64,000 bases of DNA from Brevibacillus humidisoli (GCF_020923435.1 NZ_CP087263.1:62001-126000); one strand, 5' to 3'. Shown: positions 18,341 to 27,367, counted from the first letter of the stretch. The notes: generated by a model not told the origin, from the letters alone. Numbers and translations are program-made.

Positions 18341-19048
18341 ATGCAAAAGTTCGGAAAAAAACTGCGTCATGAGCTAAAGTATTATCTGCACCGGCATGAA
18401 GTGGCGGGGCTGCGTGACCGCGTGCGGCATCTCCTGCCGCTCGATTCCCATTCGGTCAGCGCTGAGGGGTATCACATCCGCAGTCTCTATTTTGACAACA
18501 TGCACGAAAGTGCCCTCTACGACAAGATCAATGGAGTGTTCCAGCGAAAAAAGTATCGCATCCGCATCTACAACGTGAGCGATCGGGTGATCAAGCTGGA
18601 ACGGAAAAGCAAATGGAATGAATACGTGATGAAAGAGTCGGCGGATCTGACCCGCGAGCAGGTGGAGCGTCTGTTGAACGGCGAAATCGACTGGTTGGGC
18701 AGCAGCGGACATCCCTTGATGAGCGATTTCTACCGTGACTTGAAGCACGAAGTGATGCGTCCTTCGGTGATTGTTGACTACACTCGGGAAGCGTACGTGG
18801 ACGAGTTGACCAATTCCCGTATCACGTTGGACAAGGGTCTGGCGGCAGCGTTTCACGCCGTTGATCTGTTCGACCCCGAACTGCCGGTGTGGGACGTGAT
18901 CGAAGGACCGCGCACCATCCTGGAGGTCAAGTATGATCGTTTTATCCCGAGCAACATTCGGGCCCTGCTCCAATTGTCAGCCCATAACCGCTCGACGATC
19001 TCCAAATACGTCCTCTGCAAGGAAAGGCAAAAAGTATACAGCTATTAG
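18341..19048 (+). CDS. VTC-domain polyphosphate polymerase-fold protein
   Basis: The 235-residue protein is a single VTC domain (triphosphate-tunnel fold): RHELKYYL, VRHLLPLD, IRSLYFDN, KYRIRIYN, KLERKSKW, and the C-terminal ILEVKYD. The alternating basic and acidic residues line the tunnel that binds nucleotide, polyphosphate and metal in yeast Vtc4. The frame opens far upstream inside the CotH gene, but GGGGGGAG before the ATG at 18341 and the start of similarity there set the start. It lies between CotH and DUF4956 genes, a combination seen in other bacteria. Whether it makes polyphosphate or transfers phosphate to a partner is not known. Confidence 0.85.
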   Translation: MQKFGKKLRHELKYYLHRHEVAGLRDRVRHLLPLDSHSVSAEGYHIRSLYFDNMHESALYDKINGVFQRKKYRIRIYNVSDRVIKLERKSKWNEYVMKESADLTREQVERLLNGEIDWLGSSGHPLMSDFYRDLKHEVMRPSVIVDYTREAYVDELTNSRITLDKGLAAAFHAVDLFDPELPVWDVIEGPRTILEVKYDRFIPSNIRALLQLSAHNRSTISKYVLCKERQKVYSY

Positions 19049-19099
19049 ATGGCAGGTGGCGGCGGGCATACCGCCGCACAGGTCAGGAAGAGGTGGATC

Positions 19100-19780
19100 A
19101 TGGACGGACTGATCAATTTTCAGGATATCTTTAAGAAAAGTGTGTTAAACCTAGAGTCGTTTCAGACGATATCGCTGCTCGATACGCTGTTAGGACTGCT
19201 GATTTCGTTTCTGATCGGCATGTTTATCTATTATGTCTATCGGGTTTGTTTTCGCGGCGTCGTCTATAGCCACAATTACAATATCACGTTTGTCTTGATG
19301 ACGATTATCACCGCACTAATCATCATGACGATCAGCACCAACATCGTGCTGTCGCTGGGGATGGTCGGCGCCCTCAGTATCGTGCGTTTCCGGACAGCGG
19401 TCAAAGATCCGATGGATATCGTCTACATGTTTTGGTCCATATCGGCAGGGATCGCGGTGGGGGCGAAGATTTACCCGATTGCGATCATCGGCTCACTGGT
19501 TGTCGGCGCTACGATCTGGTGGCTTTCCCGTCGGCGGGACAAGACTGCACCATACCTGCTGATCCTCCATTACGAGGATATGGCGGAGGAAGAAGTAAAA
19601 CGGCAAGTGCGCAAGATCAACGCTGTGTTAAAGTCGAAGACGATTCGCAAAGGCGTGACCGAACTAACGGTGGAGATGCGCATACGCGACGACAACACAG
19701 CCTTTGTCAACGAGATCTCCAGCATCGAAGGGGTCAGGGATGTCGCGCTCGTAAGCTACAATGGCGAATACGCCCAGTAG
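19100..19780 (+). CDS. DUF4956 membrane protein
   Basis: The 226-residue protein has four predicted membrane helices (about 28-48, 65-85, 88-105, 125-150) with the conserved loop LSLGMVGALSIVRFRTAVKDP between them, diagnostic of DUF4956. The C-terminal 70 residues form a soluble alpha/beta domain. The ATG at 19100 follows GGAAGAGGTGG. DUF4956 genes are commonly next to VTC-domain genes, and the pair probably forms one membrane machine. Its role in the Pel locus is unknown. Confidence 0.82.
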   Translation: MDGLINFQDIFKKSVLNLESFQTISLLDTLLGLLISFLIGMFIYYVYRVCFRGVVYSHNYNITFVLMTIITALIIMTISTNIVLSLGMVGALSIVRFRTAVKDPMDIVYMFWSISAGIAVGAKIYPIAIIGSLVVGATIWWLSRRRDKTAPYLLILHYEDMAEEEVKRQVRKINAVLKSKTIRKGVTELTVEMRIRDDNTAFVNEISSIEGVRDVALVSYNGEYAQ

Positions 19781-19791
19781 AGAATAAGCAG

Positions 19792-19835
19792 AGTATCGCT
19801 TTTCCTCCAGTCGCTCCTTCCGGATAAGCGATACT
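19792..19835. repeat. Short hairpin sharing sequence with the 54.35-54.60 kb palindromic element
   Basis: AGTATCGCTT (19792-19801) pairs with AAGCGATACT (19826-19835). The loop contains TTCCTCCAGTCGCTCCTTCC, which combines pieces found in the left and right arms of the large element at 54350-54601. It could serve as a terminator for the pel operon, but no T run follows. A second stem (GTCCGCC near 19858 with GGCGGAC near 19893) lies just after it. Confidence 0.55.
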
Positions 19836-19951
19836 TCCCGGCGACCTTTTGCCTAGAGTCCGCCGACTGTCTGCCATTACGCGGTCGACACTGGCGGACG
19901 CAGCGGAAAAACGATATGCTAAAAGCAGCAATTCGTTAAAGGAGGGACGCC

Positions 19952-20152
19952 ATGCCGTTCTGGTTGGTTCTGGTGTTGGTCATCGGCGGATTGTTTTTGC
20001 TCGGCTTTCTCTACGATTTTGCGGCAAAGAGGAAGAAATGGCGAACAGACTTTACAGAAGAACCGCAGCAGCAGTTGAGCACCTCACAGCGGGTCTACAA
20101 TGAACTGAGTTTGCAGCAATCTCTGCGGAATTCCGATCACCACAACAGCTAA
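19952..20152 (+). CDS. Small single-pass membrane protein
   Basis: The 66-residue product has one N-terminal membrane helix (LVLVLVIGGLFLLGFLY) followed by a basic stop-transfer (AAKRKKWR) and a polar Gln/Ser-rich tail. AAAGGAGGGACGCC before the ATG is an excellent ribosome site, which supports a real gene. I do not recognise a family. It lies between the pel operon and the next small gene. Confidence 0.65.
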   Translation: MPFWLVLVLVIGGLFLLGFLYDFAAKRKKWRTDFTEEPQQQLSTSQRVYNELSLQQSLRNSDHHNS

Positions 20153-20224
20153 GCGGACATTTGTCGATTCCCTTCCCTTGGCCTATAATGGAAGCAGAGA
20201 CTGTTGGAGGGGGATTGGAAAGAG

Positions 20225-20575
20225 ATGAAGATCCTGTCTGTCACAGGAGAGAGCGTGCCGCCCGGCAAAGGCGGGTCGCCGTCGGACACGTTTGACCGAT
20301 CGATCGCAACTTACGAGGATGGGGGGCAGACCAAGACGCTGACCGTCACCTACGTCCGCTACTTTGCCAGACTGTTGGCTGAGAGAGGGATATATGATGA
20401 GGAGCAAGCAGGGGTTGCGGTAAACAAACTGGCTGCCGTCCTCTTTTTGGAAAAGCACCCGGCTCCGAAGGAATCACGCCATTATTTTAACGATGCGGAC
20501 GCGTTTATGGCTTTATTCGAAGGGTTTTCTCTTGAACCGTTTCGTGCGAAGTACGGACATCTCGCCCTTGCGTAA
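20225..20575 (+). CDS. Small hypothetical protein
   Basis: This 116-residue soluble protein has no motif I recognise. It has a Gly/Ser/Pro-rich stretch (ESVPPGKGGSPSDTF) and an acidic, helix-prone C-terminal half. GGAGGGGG lies about 10 bases before the ATG, and a clear terminator overlaps the 3' end, so it looks like an independent short transcript. Confidence 0.6.
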   Translation: MKILSVTGESVPPGKGGSPSDTFDRSIATYEDGGQTKTLTVTYVRYFARLLAERGIYDEEQAGVAVNKLAAVLFLEKHPAPKESRHYFNDADAFMALFEGFSLEPFRAKYGHLALA

Positions 20576-20594
20576 ATAATGCGCAAGGGTTTTT
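20565..20594 (+). terminator. Intrinsic terminator
   Basis: CCCTTGCG (20565-20572) pairs with CGCAAGGG (20582-20589), followed by TTTTT. It includes the stop codon of the small gene. Confidence 0.88.
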
Positions 20595-20710
20595 CCATTT
20601 TTTGCACAGACTAGAGAGAGAATGTCCACAAAACGTACACAGTGTTTTGCCTCCATATAGATTATAATTATTATAAATAAGACCGATCTGGATCAGGGGT
20701 GAGTGCGTAG

Positions 20711-21463
20711 ATGAAGAAGAAAAGCGGAGTGCTGATCATAGGACACGGTTCAAGCAGCGCCTCTTGGGTACAACTGGTAGATCACGCGGTCGATCAGCTT
20801 GATCTGCCGGTTCCGGTTGTGGCCTGTTTTCTGGAACTGGTGGAGGGACGTCTGATTGAAGACGGCATCCGTCAACTGGAGCGGGAAGGGGTAGAGCGGA
20901 TCATCGCTGTGCCGCTATTCGTGGCCTCAGGCAGCACCCATATCGATGAGATTGGCTATATGCTGGGCGCCCTGCAGCTGGCTGAGCCGGAAGAAGATTG
21001 GGAGCGTATCGAGACGGATGCGGAGATTGTCTACTGTCCACCGATGGATGACCATCCGTTGATCGAAGAGATCGTACTGGAGCGGGCCAAGGAGCTCTCC
21101 GCTGATCCAGCTTCGGAAGTGGTGATGCTGGTTGGTCACGGGGCAGACGAAGGGACAAACCACCTCCGCTGGGAACGGCTCCTGCAGCGGTTGGCAGTGG
21201 CTGTCCGCGAGCGCGGCGGATTCAAAGGAGCGACTTATGGCACCCTTCATCCCGACAATCTGCACAAGCGGGCCCGTGCGGTCACACGTAAAAACCGCGC
21301 GTTGATCGTACCGCTTTTTCTCAGCGAGGGGTATTTCACCCAACAAGTTATCCCGTCACGTCTGGAGGGGTTGCCGTACACCTACAGCGGCAAGACTTAC
21401 CTGCCGCACCCCCATGTGAGTGATTGGATGCAAGATGTAATCAAGCAAGTCCTGCAGGCATAG
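20711..21463 (+). CDS. CbiX/SirB-like sirohydrochlorin chelatase
   Basis: The 250-residue protein is two tandem CbiX-like halves. Each begins with the same motif (IIGHGSS at 9-15; LVGHGADEG around residue 142), with the metal-ligand His in each. Such proteins insert Co2+ or Fe2+ into sirohydrochlorin in cobalamin or siroheme synthesis. The gene is solitary with its own A+T-rich upstream region (20640-20680) and terminator, so metal specificity cannot be read from neighbours. No Ni- or Co-binding His-rich tail is present. Confidence 0.85.
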   Translation: MKKKSGVLIIGHGSSSASWVQLVDHAVDQLDLPVPVVACFLELVEGRLIEDGIRQLEREGVERIIAVPLFVASGSTHIDEIGYMLGALQLAEPEEDWERIETDAEIVYCPPMDDHPLIEEIVLERAKELSADPASEVVMLVGHGADEGTNHLRWERLLQRLAVAVRERGGFKGATYGTLHPDNLHKRARAVTRKNRALIVPLFLSEGYFTQQVIPSRLEGLPYTYSGKTYLPHPHVSDWMQDVIKQVLQA

Positions 21464-21487
21464 AAAAAAGGAAGAGTTGGCCGGGTT

Positions 21488-21532
21488 GACCGCTGTCAGG
21501 CACGCGATTGGTGTCGACAGCGGTCTTTTTTT
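21488..21532 (+). terminator. Intrinsic terminator after the chelatase gene
   Basis: A perfect 10-bp stem (GACCGCTGTC 21488-21497 with GACAGCGGTC 21516-21525) is followed by seven T. Confidence 0.92.
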
Positions 21533-21555
21533 ATCGGCAGATCCTTGCCAAAGCT

Positions 21556-22041
21556 CTATAACACAGAGATATAAATGTCAACTTGACTGTTTTGAGGATC
21601 GGCACACCGCTCGTCATATACTTCAAAATCTGTGGCGAATGCTCTTTTATTCGTTTTTGACCATTCCCAGATATGCTGCCAAGCTTCCACCACAATCTCT
21701 TGAACAGGTCCTATTCTTGTCGTAAAGACCACGTAATTCGATTCTGGTATGGAGTAGCTTTTCATGCCGTTCGCAATATGGTCAACTGCCGTCACCTCAG
21801 TCCCTAAAGCAAACGTATAAGAGCCCGTTTCGTCCGATTCGTAGTCCGTGTAGACAGCCAGGATTGTGGCGTCTTTTTTATGAGGGATTTGGTCGAGTAT
21901 GTGTTCCTGATAGAAACGCTGCCATTGTGCCGGGATTACTCCTTCCCCTTTCATTTCAGCCTCATTTGTGGTGGTAGCAGGTGTTCCGACGAAGAGGAAG
22001 GATTGCCTGCTGCTCTTTCTTTCTTGTATGGTGTGTGACAA
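21556..22041 (-). CDS. GyrI-like / AraC effector-binding domain protein
   Basis: The 161-residue protein is a stand-alone GyrI-like small-molecule-binding domain: IPAQWQRFYQE near the middle, ILAVYTDYESDETGSYTFALG, YVVFTTRIGPV, WQHIWEWSKTN and FEVYDERC match the 'effector-binding domain' family found at the C-terminus of AraC regulators. These bind or hydrolyse hydrophobic compounds, or inhibit gyrase. The TTG start is chosen because GGAGGT lies 7 bases before it. No DNA-binding domain is present. Confidence 0.8.
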   Translation of the reverse strand: MSHTIQERKSSRQSFLFVGTPATTTNEAEMKGEGVIPAQWQRFYQEHILDQIPHKKDATILAVYTDYESDETGSYTFALGTEVTAVDHIANGMKSYSIPESNYVVFTTRIGPVQEIVVEAWQHIWEWSKTNKRAFATDFEVYDERCADPQNSQVDIYISVL

Positions 22042-22208
22042 TGAAGCGACCTCCTTTTGGCGATATCAAGTCCTCTACATCAATTCGTCTCATAGTCTCT
22101 CGATCCTGCTGCTGGAACAGGAATCATCAGGTTCGTCCGACAGATGTCGTCATCATCACAGTAACGACTATGGCAACGACTGTGCAGATCGGCACTCACT
22201 GCTTGGCT

Positions 22209-23656
22209 CTATTCTTTTTCATTGAGGATATAACGCAGCGTGCGTTTGGAAATCCCCAACTTGTCGCTCAGCAGAGCACGATCCCCATCAGTCTCTGCGA
22301 GCCCCTGTCGGATCACTCGACGGCCCACTTCCCCTTCCAATCGCCTGATTCGTTCCAGCAGCCGAGGGAAATCGATCTGGTCCACAGAGCCGATGCGCGC
22401 CGTGACCGTATGGACAAACCTGGCAGCTTCCTGCTCAACAAAGCATTCAAAAGCATCTGGCGGGCACTCCATTGACGGGGCAGGTGAGGCGTCCCTTCTC
22501 TCCTGCAAAAGCTGTGCGGGGAGGTGCTCGACCCGCAGCACCGGCGAGTCGTGGAGCGCCATCGCCTGGTTTACCACATTGAGCAGCTGCCTTACGTTGC
22601 CGGGCCAGTCGTATTGCTGCAGCACCTGTACCGCTGCCGGGTCGATCCGGCAAGCATCGTTTGATTTTTTCTGCAGATAGTGGTTGACGATGAGCGGAAT
22701 GTCACCCGGTCTTTTCCGCAAAGCGGGGATAGTCAGCTTGACGCCCTCCAGCCGATACAACAGATCAGCCCGGAACCGCCCTAGCTCTACTTCCCTCTCC
22801 AGATTGCGATTGGTCGCGGAGATAAACCGGATGTTGCCTTTCAGTGTCTGTTCACCGCCGATCCGCATAAACTCTCCTGTCTCCATGACGCGAAGCAGCT
22901 TGGCTTGAATCGTCGCCGGCGCTTCTCCAATCTCGTCGAGAAAAAGCGTTCCTGAATCGGCCAACTCAAAAAATCCTTTGCGACCCTTGATCGCGCCCGT
23001 AAATGCTCCTTTTTCATGTCCGAACAATTCGCTTTCCAACAGGGTCTCCGGTATGGCAGCGCAATTCATCGCAATAAACGGCGCTTGGGCACGCAAGCTG
23101 GCGCCGTGCAAAAAGCGGGCCATCAGTTCTTTGCCTGTGCCCGTCTCTCCTTCGATCAGGACATTGATCGCTTTTTTGGCCAGTTTGTCGGCAACGGACA
23201 TCACGGTGGCCATCGGACTGTCATCAGCATAGATCATGCCGTAGCTGACAGCTTGTCGGGTGATCAGGTCATGCTGGGGATGGGAGTGATCCAAGACGGA
23301 AAAGATCGCTTGTTCCAAGTCGTCCAGATTGTCAAACGGCTTTTCCAGATAATCCCGAGCGCCCGACTGGATTGCTGTGACGGCAGACTTGATCGTACTG
23401 TAGCCGGTCATGACGATGACCTCACAGGCAGGACATGCCGCTTTGATCGCTGGCAGCAAGTCCAATCCATTCGCATCGGGCAGTTTCAAATCGATCAAGG
23501 CCAGATGATACGGGAATGGGCGCGTCTCCAGCAGCCGGTAGACGTCCCGTCCGGAGTGGGATACCGTTACCTCACAGTTTTTGGCCTGCAAAAAATAGGA
23601 AAAAACGATGTGACTTCTACTTCGTCATCGACGACGAGTACGTTCAGTTTATTCAC
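22209..23656 (-). CDS. Sigma-54-dependent response regulator (NtrC family), frameshifted
   Basis: The main open frame (22209-23591) encodes a receiver domain lacking its first residues (phospho-acceptor Asp in LALIDLKLPD), an AAA+ domain (GETGTGKE Walker A, GAFTGA sigma-54 contact, GTLFLDEIGE) and a C-terminal Fis-type helix-turn-helix (LLSDKLGISKRTLRYIL). The missing start is found in another frame: GTG at 23656 gives VNKLNVLVVDDEVEVTSFF. The frames would join if the A6 run at 23600-23605 (T6 on the coding strand) had one more base. The true start overlaps the sensor kinase by 8 bases. It should activate the divergent alcohol dehydrogenase operon from the -24/-12 promoter at 26251. The shift may be mutation, phase change or sequencing error. 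Confidence 0.85.
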
Positions 23657-24941
23657 TCGCATTCTCCTCGTTTGCGTAGTTTGGCAAAAGCAGGGTAAAG
23701 GTGCTGTACGCTCCTGCTTCGCTTTCAACCGTTACCATTCCTCCATGCGATTCAGCGATCCCCAGACTAACGGACAGACCCAATCCGGTACCTTTCCTCG
23801 CTGCCTTGGTCGTATAAAAGGGCTGAAAGATCTGCGAAAGGGACTCTTGTTCAATGCCTACGCCGTTATCGTGCACTGATACCCCGACATAGGATCGATC
23901 GGCTGTCACATGGCAAAATGATGAGATGGTGATGACGGGATTGGGTACGTCCTGCAGCGCGTCACGGGCGTTGAGCAGCAGGTTGATCAAGATCTGTTCA
24001 ATCTGATGCCGGCTGCCCTGGAACAAGAGTGGTTCAGCTGACAGTTGTTTGGAGATGGAGATGCCTGAGACCTTCAGTTGGTAGCCGATCAGAACCAGGA
24101 CGTCTTCAATCAGCTCGTTGACGGACAAACATTCAAAGTGGTACTCCTCCTGGCGGGAAAAGGTTAGCAGATTTTGAATGATCTTTTTGCAGCGTACGCC
24201 GCATTGATAGATATCTTTTGTCATCTGCTGCAGGGGATCGGACGGCAACTGACGCAGCAATAGCTGAGCGTTGCCCAGAATCGCGGTCAGCGGGCTGTTC
24301 AGCTCATGGGCGACACCTGCCGCCATCTCCCCGATGGCAGCCATTTTGGCGGACTGGACCAGTTGGGCTTCAATTCCTACTTTTTTGCTCACATCTTTAA
24401 ATAGCAGAATGTTTTCCACTGACACCTCGATGTGCTCGGCGATTTGACGAAACAGGATGAGCTGCTCCTCGTCCTCCTGCTGTGGTCGGGTTGCCTGCAG
24501 CAGGGTGAGAAAACCGAAGCTGCGCTGCAAACGGCTTTGCAGCGGGACAGAGACCATATGCCAATCGAGGTAAGCAGGCTGCAGGATGTCATGCAGTTCC
24601 TCTACGGATGAGGGTGCTTCCCGATTGGATGGGACGGTGATGGGGACATGCGTCCAAGACTGCTGCTGTCGCTGGGAAGCAAATAAAGCTAGGCTGCCGC
24701 CTTCCATCAGGGTGAGGACGAATACGTCAAACGAGAGCAGTTGATTGAGCTGTTCGGCCAAATAAGCACTGACGTCGGCCCAGTCGGCGTTGATCCGGAT
24801 CTTCGTCAGTTGATTGATAATCTCCAACTGCTTGTTCTTTTTCTTCATTTCTTCCACTACGTAGTTTAGTTCTTTGTAGTAGCTTTTGCGGGAGGAGCGA
24901 ATGCCTGTCAACTTTTCCAACAGTTCCTGTTTGGGATGCAA
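23649..24941 (-). CDS. Soluble GAF-containing sensor histidine kinase
   Basis: The 430-residue protein has no membrane helix. A coiled coil (about 20-45) leads into a GAF-like sensor domain (about 45-195), then HisKA with phospho-acceptor His in VAHELNSPLTAI and HATPase (LLLNARDAL, DNGVGIE, GTGLGLSVSLG). It should phosphorylate the sigma-54 regulator whose start it overlaps. The TTG start follows GGAGGG by 7 bases, placed immediately after the Fe-ADH stop. The signal is likely intracellular, possibly an alcohol, aldehyde or redox cue given the flanking dehydrogenases; that is inference. Confidence 0.85.
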   Translation of the reverse strand: MHPKQELLEKLTGIRSSRKSYYKELNYVVEEMKKKNKQLEIINQLTKIRINADWADVSAYLAEQLNQLLSFDVFVLTLMEGGSLALFASQRQQQSWTHVPITVPSNREAPSSVEELHDILQPAYLDWHMVSVPLQSRLQRSFGFLTLLQATRPQQEDEEQLILFRQIAEHIEVSVENILLFKDVSKKVGIEAQLVQSAKMAAIGEMAAGVAHELNSPLTAILGNAQLLLRQLPSDPLQQMTKDIYQCGVRCKKIIQNLLTFSRQEEYHFECLSVNELIEDVLVLIGYQLKVSGISISKQLSAEPLLFQGSRHQIEQILINLLLNARDALQDVPNPVITISSFCHVTADRSYVGVSVHDNGVGIEQESLSQIFQPFYTTKAARKGTGLGLSVSLGIAESHGGMVTVESEAGAYSTFTLLLPNYANEENASE

Positions 24942-24953
24942 GTCGGTTCCCTC

Positions 24954-26102
24954 CTACAGTGCTTTGAGAAACAGTTCCCTGACATCGTCTACACTCATGT
25001 CGCGGGGATTGGTGGCCATACAGACGTCGTTGATCGAATGGCGGCTGATCAGCTCGATCTGTTCTTCACACAGTCCCAATGCGGACAGCCTGACGGGAAT
25101 ATCGAGGTCGGAAGCCAGTTCTTTGACCGCCTTCATCGCCAGGCGGGAGGCATCGTGCAGACTTCGTCCGGATACGTTTTCTCCCAGCGCCTCTGCCATG
25201 TTTTTGTATTTCTCGGGAGCGGCCAGATAGTTGAACTCCAATAGATACGGCAGCAGGATCGCGTTGATCTCGCCGTGCGGGGCATCGATCAGCCCGCCGA
25301 TCTGGTGCGACATCGCATGTACCGCCCCCAGGATCGCGTTGGAGAAGGCCAGCCCTGCCTGCAAACTGGCCATGGCCATCGCCCGCTTTGCCTCCATGTT
25401 GTACTGGCTGGCCGCTGACGGGCGTAGATGCTGAGCGATCAGCCGCATCGCCTGTAGGGACAGCACTTCTGTCAGCGGAGTGGCAGCCAGCGAGATGTAC
25501 GATTCGATCGCATGGCTTAACGCATCTATGCCGGTGTTGGAGGTTAACCGCCTGTCTTTGGTCATCAAGGTTTGCGGATCAATAATGGCAATATCAGGGA
25601 TTAGCGATTTTGATATTATGGTTATTTTTGCCTTGCGTTCTGAATATACAATAATCGAGAACTGCGATACTTCGGAGCCTGAGCCGGCGGTAGTCGGGAT
25701 CATCACCATCGGTGGAAGTGGATGGGATATTTTGTCTACTCCCTCATACTCCAGGATGCTGCCCCCATTTGTCGCCAGCAGGGCGATTGCTTTGGCTGCA
25801 TCCAGCACACTGCCGCCGCCAACTCCGACGATCGCATTACACTCATGGACAAGGTATTCAGCAAGGCCAGAGTGAACTTCGAAATCTTTAGGATTGGGGG
25901 TGACATCGGTCCACAGATGGTAGTCGAGATGGCTCAGCCGCAGGTAATGGATCACCTGCTCCACCCAACCGGCAGCGACCACGCCGGGATCGCTGACTAG
26001 AAACACCTTTTTTGCTCCCAGCCTGCCCAGACACTCTCCGACTTGGCTGATCGACTGATCGCCAAAGATGATTTCCGGGGCCATGAACTTGGAAACTTTC
26101 AT
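24954..26102 (-). CDS. Iron-containing alcohol dehydrogenase
   Basis: The 382-residue protein is a group III Fe-ADH: GGGSVLDAAKAIA for nucleotide binding, TTAGSGSEVSQFSII, and the metal ligands in DALSHAIESYIS, HAMSHQIGG and APHGEINAILLPY. It oxidises or reduces primary alcohols with NAD. The frame is open to 26315, but the ATG at 26102 (MKVSKFMAPEIIFG) with AAAGGGTGA just upstream is the start. It is the first gene of a minus-strand operon with the kinase and regulator, and shares the 26.1-26.3 kb control region with the divergent Zn-ADH. Confidence 0.9.
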   Translation of the reverse strand: MKVSKFMAPEIIFGDQSISQVGECLGRLGAKKVFLVSDPGVVAAGWVEQVIHYLRLSHLDYHLWTDVTPNPKDFEVHSGLAEYLVHECNAIVGVGGGSVLDAAKAIALLATNGGSILEYEGVDKISHPLPPMVMIPTTAGSGSEVSQFSIIVYSERKAKITIISKSLIPDIAIIDPQTLMTKDRRLTSNTGIDALSHAIESYISLAATPLTEVLSLQAMRLIAQHLRPSAASQYNMEAKRAMAMASLQAGLAFSNAILGAVHAMSHQIGGLIDAPHGEINAILLPYLLEFNYLAAPEKYKNMAEALGENVSGRSLHDASRLAMKAVKELASDLDIPVRLSALGLCEEQIELISRHSINDVCMATNPRDMSVDDVRELFLKAL

Positions 26103-26162
26103 ATGCTCACCCTTTTTTTGAAAGATTGTAATACAGGCGATGGGCGATTCCAAAGGACAAAA

Positions 26163-26203
26163 TTTTGGCCGACGAGCCGAATATTTGGCCGCATGGCCGT
26201 AAA
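26163..26203. promoter_or_regulatory. Tandem upstream activator sites
   Basis: TTTGGCCG-ACGA-GCCGAA (from 26164) and TTTGGCCG-CATG-GCCGTAA (from 26184) repeat the same partial dyad exactly 20 bp apart, two helical turns. They lie about 50-90 bases upstream of the -24/-12 promoter, a usual place for enhancer-binding proteins; the adjacent NtrC-type regulator is the natural candidate. Confidence 0.65.
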
Positions 26204-26250
26204 AATGTCCCGATGAAGAAAGCGCTATCATTATTTTCGCACAATTGTAA

Positions 26251-26267
26251 TTGGTATGTATATTGCA
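26251..26267 (+). promoter_or_regulatory. Sigma-54 (-24/-12) promoter of the Zn-ADH/ALDH operon
   Basis: TTGGTATGTATATTGCA matches the sigma-54 consensus with GG at 26253-26254 and GC at 26265-26266, exactly 10 bases apart. Transcription would start near 26278, about 40 bases before the alcohol dehydrogenase start. Confidence 0.85.
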
Positions 26268-26319
26268 AAAATGATCACAGCGAGTGGCCACATCATCTTT
26301 ATTAAGGAGGAGCATGTGT

Positions 26320-27333
26320 ATGAAAGCTGCTGTTGTGAATCGTTTTCATGAAAAACTGGAAGTCAAGGATGTACCCGTTCCCGAGATCGGGTACGGAGAA
26401 GTGCTGGTGCGCATCAAAGCCTGCGGAGTATGCCATACCGATCTCCACGCTGCACACGGAGATTGGCCGGTCAAGCCAAAGCTGCCGCTGATCCCCGGTC
26501 ACGAAGGCGTGGGAGTCGTGGAAAAGGTGGGCCAAGGTGTGACATCGCTACAGGTTGGGGACCGCGTGGGGATTCCCTGGTTGTATTCGGCTTGCGGCGA
26601 ATGCGATTACTGTCTGACCGGATGGGAGACCTTGTGCCAACGTCAAGAGAACGGCGGATACTCTGTTGACGGCGGATATGCCCAATACTGCAAGGCACCG
26701 GCTGCTTATGTGGCCCGGATTCCCGACGGACTGAGTGATGTGGATGCAGCCCCGATTCTGTGCGCCGGCGTGACGACCTACAAAGCGCTGAAGTTGGCCG
26801 AGCTGGCGGCAGGAGAATGGGTCGCCATCTACGGGATTGGCGGGCTGGGACACCTGGCGCTGCAGTATGCCAAGGCGATGGGCTATCACGTCATCGCTGT
26901 CGATATTCATGAGGAAAAGCTGAAGTTGGCCAAAGAGCTGGGGGCAGACCTGACCGTGAACGGGGCAGCCACTGATCCGGTGCAGGAAATCGTCAAGCAG
27001 ACAGGCGGTGCTCATGCTGCCGTCAGTGTCGCTGTGACCAAAAAGGCGTTTGAGCAAGCGTATCGTTCCGTACGGCGCGGCGGAACACTGGTCGTGGTCG
27101 GACTGCCAAACGACGAATTGCCGATCCCGATTTTTGACACCGTTCTCAATGGCGTCGCTGTCAAAGGCTCCATCGTGGGGACCAGAAAAGATATGCAGGA
27201 AGCACTTGATTTTGCGGCACGAGGGAAAGTGAAGGCGATGATCGAAACACAGCCATTGGACAACATCAACGAGGTGTTCCAGCGGATGGAACAGGGCCAG
27301 ATAAACGGTCGAGTCGTGTTGACGATGGATTAA
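26320..27333 (+). CDS. adhP: Zinc-dependent alcohol dehydrogenase (AdhP/AdhT type)
   Basis: The 337-residue protein is a medium-chain dehydrogenase. The catalytic zinc site is in [17 protein letters not shown] and GHEGVG; the structural zinc site is [15 protein letters not shown]; the NAD fold reads [15 protein letters not shown]. It oxidises ethanol and other primary alcohols to aldehydes. AAGGAGG at 26304-26310 sets the ATG at 26320 rather than the one at 26314. The gene is first in an operon with aldehyde dehydrogenase, so alcohols would be taken to the acid in two steps. Confidence 0.92.
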   Translation: MKAAVVNRFHEKLEVKDVPVPEIGYGEVLVRIKACGVCHTDLHAAHGDWPVKPKLPLIPGHEGVGVVEKVGQGVTSLQVGDRVGIPWLYSACGECDYCLTGWETLCQRQENGGYSVDGGYAQYCKAPAAYVARIPDGLSDVDAAPILCAGVTTYKALKLAELAAGEWVAIYGIGGLGHLALQYAKAMGYHVIAVDIHEEKLKLAKELGADLTVNGAATDPVQEIVKQTGGAHAAVSVAVTKKAFEQAYRSVRRGGTLVVVGLPNDELPIPIFDTVLNGVAVKGSIVGTRKDMQEALDFAARGKVKAMIETQPLDNINEVFQRMEQGQINGRVVLTMD

Positions 27334-27367
27334 AACGAAGAAAATCGCAAACAGAGGAGGATGTCTG

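Noticed and set aside
20640-20680. A defined sigma-A promoter or cobalamin riboswitch before the CbiX-like gene
   Set aside because: The A+T-rich stretch has several -10-like words but no well-spaced -35, and the short leader has no room or conserved boxes for a riboswitch.
22978-23879. Plus-strand frames (up to 287 codons) opposite the sensor kinase and sigma-54 regulator
   Set aside because: Complementary shadow of well-supported genes with clear catalytic motifs on the minus strand.
26103-26160. A sigma-54 promoter for the divergent Fe-ADH operon
   Set aside because: The best candidate on the minus strand has GG and GC 11 bases apart instead of 10, so I did not call it.
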